A DNA stretch of 14,797 nucleotides from CAZCWX01 sp964502465. Lineage in GTDB: Bacteria; Desulfobacterota; Binatia; Bin18. Numbering within the stretch: the first letter of the stretch is position 1; each line of letters opens with the position of its first letter. The position numbers were made by a program, and so were the translations under genes. Where the stretch lies: positions 1 through 14,797 of the forward strand of contig CAZCWX010000493.1 in assembly GCA_964502465.1 (NCBI GenBank). Direction: 5' to 3'. Below are positions 14,222 through 14,797 of the stretch, piece after piece. Under the pieces are notes generated by a model. That model saw nothing but the letters and a program-made list of their open reading frames with translations. It had not been told where the DNA came from and ran no database searches.

Positions 14222-14797
14222 TTAGTGGGGGTGACTGTGAGTGTCCCAGAACGGCCGTAGTGGCTCCAGGAGGGCATCAGGATGGTCTTCTGGAAAGAAG
14301 AGTTTGGCCGAAGGAACTTCGATCAATTGCTTGACGCTAGGGATCGTACGCTGCAGCCACTGGGCACAGCTGACCGGAAAGAACATGTCGTCGAGCGCCC
14401 AGACAATTAACGTCGGTACCGTCAATTGACACAGCTGAGGTTCGATCGCAACTGTGTGCGCACAGTCCATCGACGTCCAGTACCGATGCATGTTATTCGC
14501 GCGCTCTGGTGTAGAGGTCACAGGGTCAAGATAAACGTGCAATGTCTCATCTGTCAGCACGGAAGGGTCGGCATAGGCAGCGCCCAATCCCGCGCGGGAA
14601 CGGGCAAAGTTGGGGTTCTCAAGCATCTTGCGAAAAGAGTGGACGAGCACACTACGACGGGCCGCGTCGATCCACGGTAAAATTGCTTTTGGCGGCCAGG
14701 TATCGTGGGTGTCACAGTTCGTCAGCGTCAGCGTACGGAGCCGCCTCGCATTGTGAGCCGCAAAAATCTGGGCGATAGCGCCGCCGCTGTCGTTGCC
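14222..14797 (-). CDS. Alpha/beta hydrolase, cut at its N-terminus by the window end
   Basis: 191 C-terminal residues are visible up to TAA at 14222-14224. The frame stays open to the right edge and gives GNDSGGAIAQIFAAHN at the window edge. In this pattern (G-N-D-S-G-G, like GHDWGG) the Asp is at the nucleophile position, as in haloalkane dehalogenases and epoxide hydrolases. VPTLIVWALDDMFFP (about 128-142) is the conserved strand before the acid residue. The closing SAKLFFPEDHPDALLEPLRPFW aligns with the usual catalytic-His segment (AGHFxxExPE), but Leu stands where His is expected. This could be a non-hydrolytic or altered member. A GTG at 14650 is an internal codon, not the start. Confidence 0.8.
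   Translation of the reverse strand, partial: GNDSGGAIAQIFAAHNARRLRTLTLTNCDTHDTWPPKAILPWIDAARRSVLVHSFRKMLENPNFARSRAGLGAAYADPSVLTDETLHVYLDPVTSTPERANNMHRYWTSMDCAHTVAIEPQLCQLTVPTLIVWALDDMFFPVSCAQWLQRTIPSVKQLIEVPSAKLFFPEDHPDALLEPLRPFWDTHSHPH

Overview
The window is a dense bacterial stretch with base composition in the mid-50s % GC (judged by eye), short gaps, ATGA/GTGA stop-start overlaps, lipoprotein genes and a c-type cytochrome. This suggests a Gram-negative, probably uncultured environmental lineage of the Desulfobacterota/Binatia/Tectomicrobia kind. That taxonomic guess rests on the gene mix alone and is weak. I see no tRNA, rRNA, insertion sequence, CRISPR array or phage gene.

Left half (about 1-8576, all minus strand): one long operon of the MoxR-DUF58-VWA type, driven from a good sigma-70-like promoter at 8548-8576. 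In transcription order it encodes a membrane protein with a long low-complexity tail, a MoxR AAA+ ATPase, a membrane-less DUF58 protein, a BatA-like membrane VWA protein, a large membrane protein with two VWA domains around a glutamine-amidotransferase-like domain, and a DUF1802 protein cut by the window start. All four metal-binding (MIDAS) sites are intact. By analogy with known MoxR/VWA pairs, the ATPase and VWA proteins probably form a cell-envelope maturation or stress machine. Its substrate cannot be read from the sequence.

Middle (8599-11624, plus strand): a divergently transcribed run. It has a lipoprotein with a metallo-beta-lactamase fold whose metal site is badly degraded, a long gamma-glutamylcyclotransferase-like protein, a PTPS/QueD-family protein that lacks the catalytic Cys but has the ExxHGH signature of PTPS-III (a folate-pathway enzyme), and a small mono-heme cytochrome c lipoprotein.

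Right part (11725-14797, minus strand): a proline-rich lipoprotein with a perfect 12-bp hairpin inside its gene, an MFS transporter of the oxalate/formate-antiporter type, a PaaI-type hotdog thioesterase 19 bp upstream of it, and the C-terminal part of an alpha/beta hydrolase cut by the window end. The thioesterase and transporter look co-transcribed and fit uptake and turnover of an organic acid or its CoA ester.

The most unusual items are the degenerate MBL lipoprotein, the DUF1802 gene attached to the MoxR/VWA operon, the Cys-less PTPS, and several inverted repeats that ordinary terminators do not explain.
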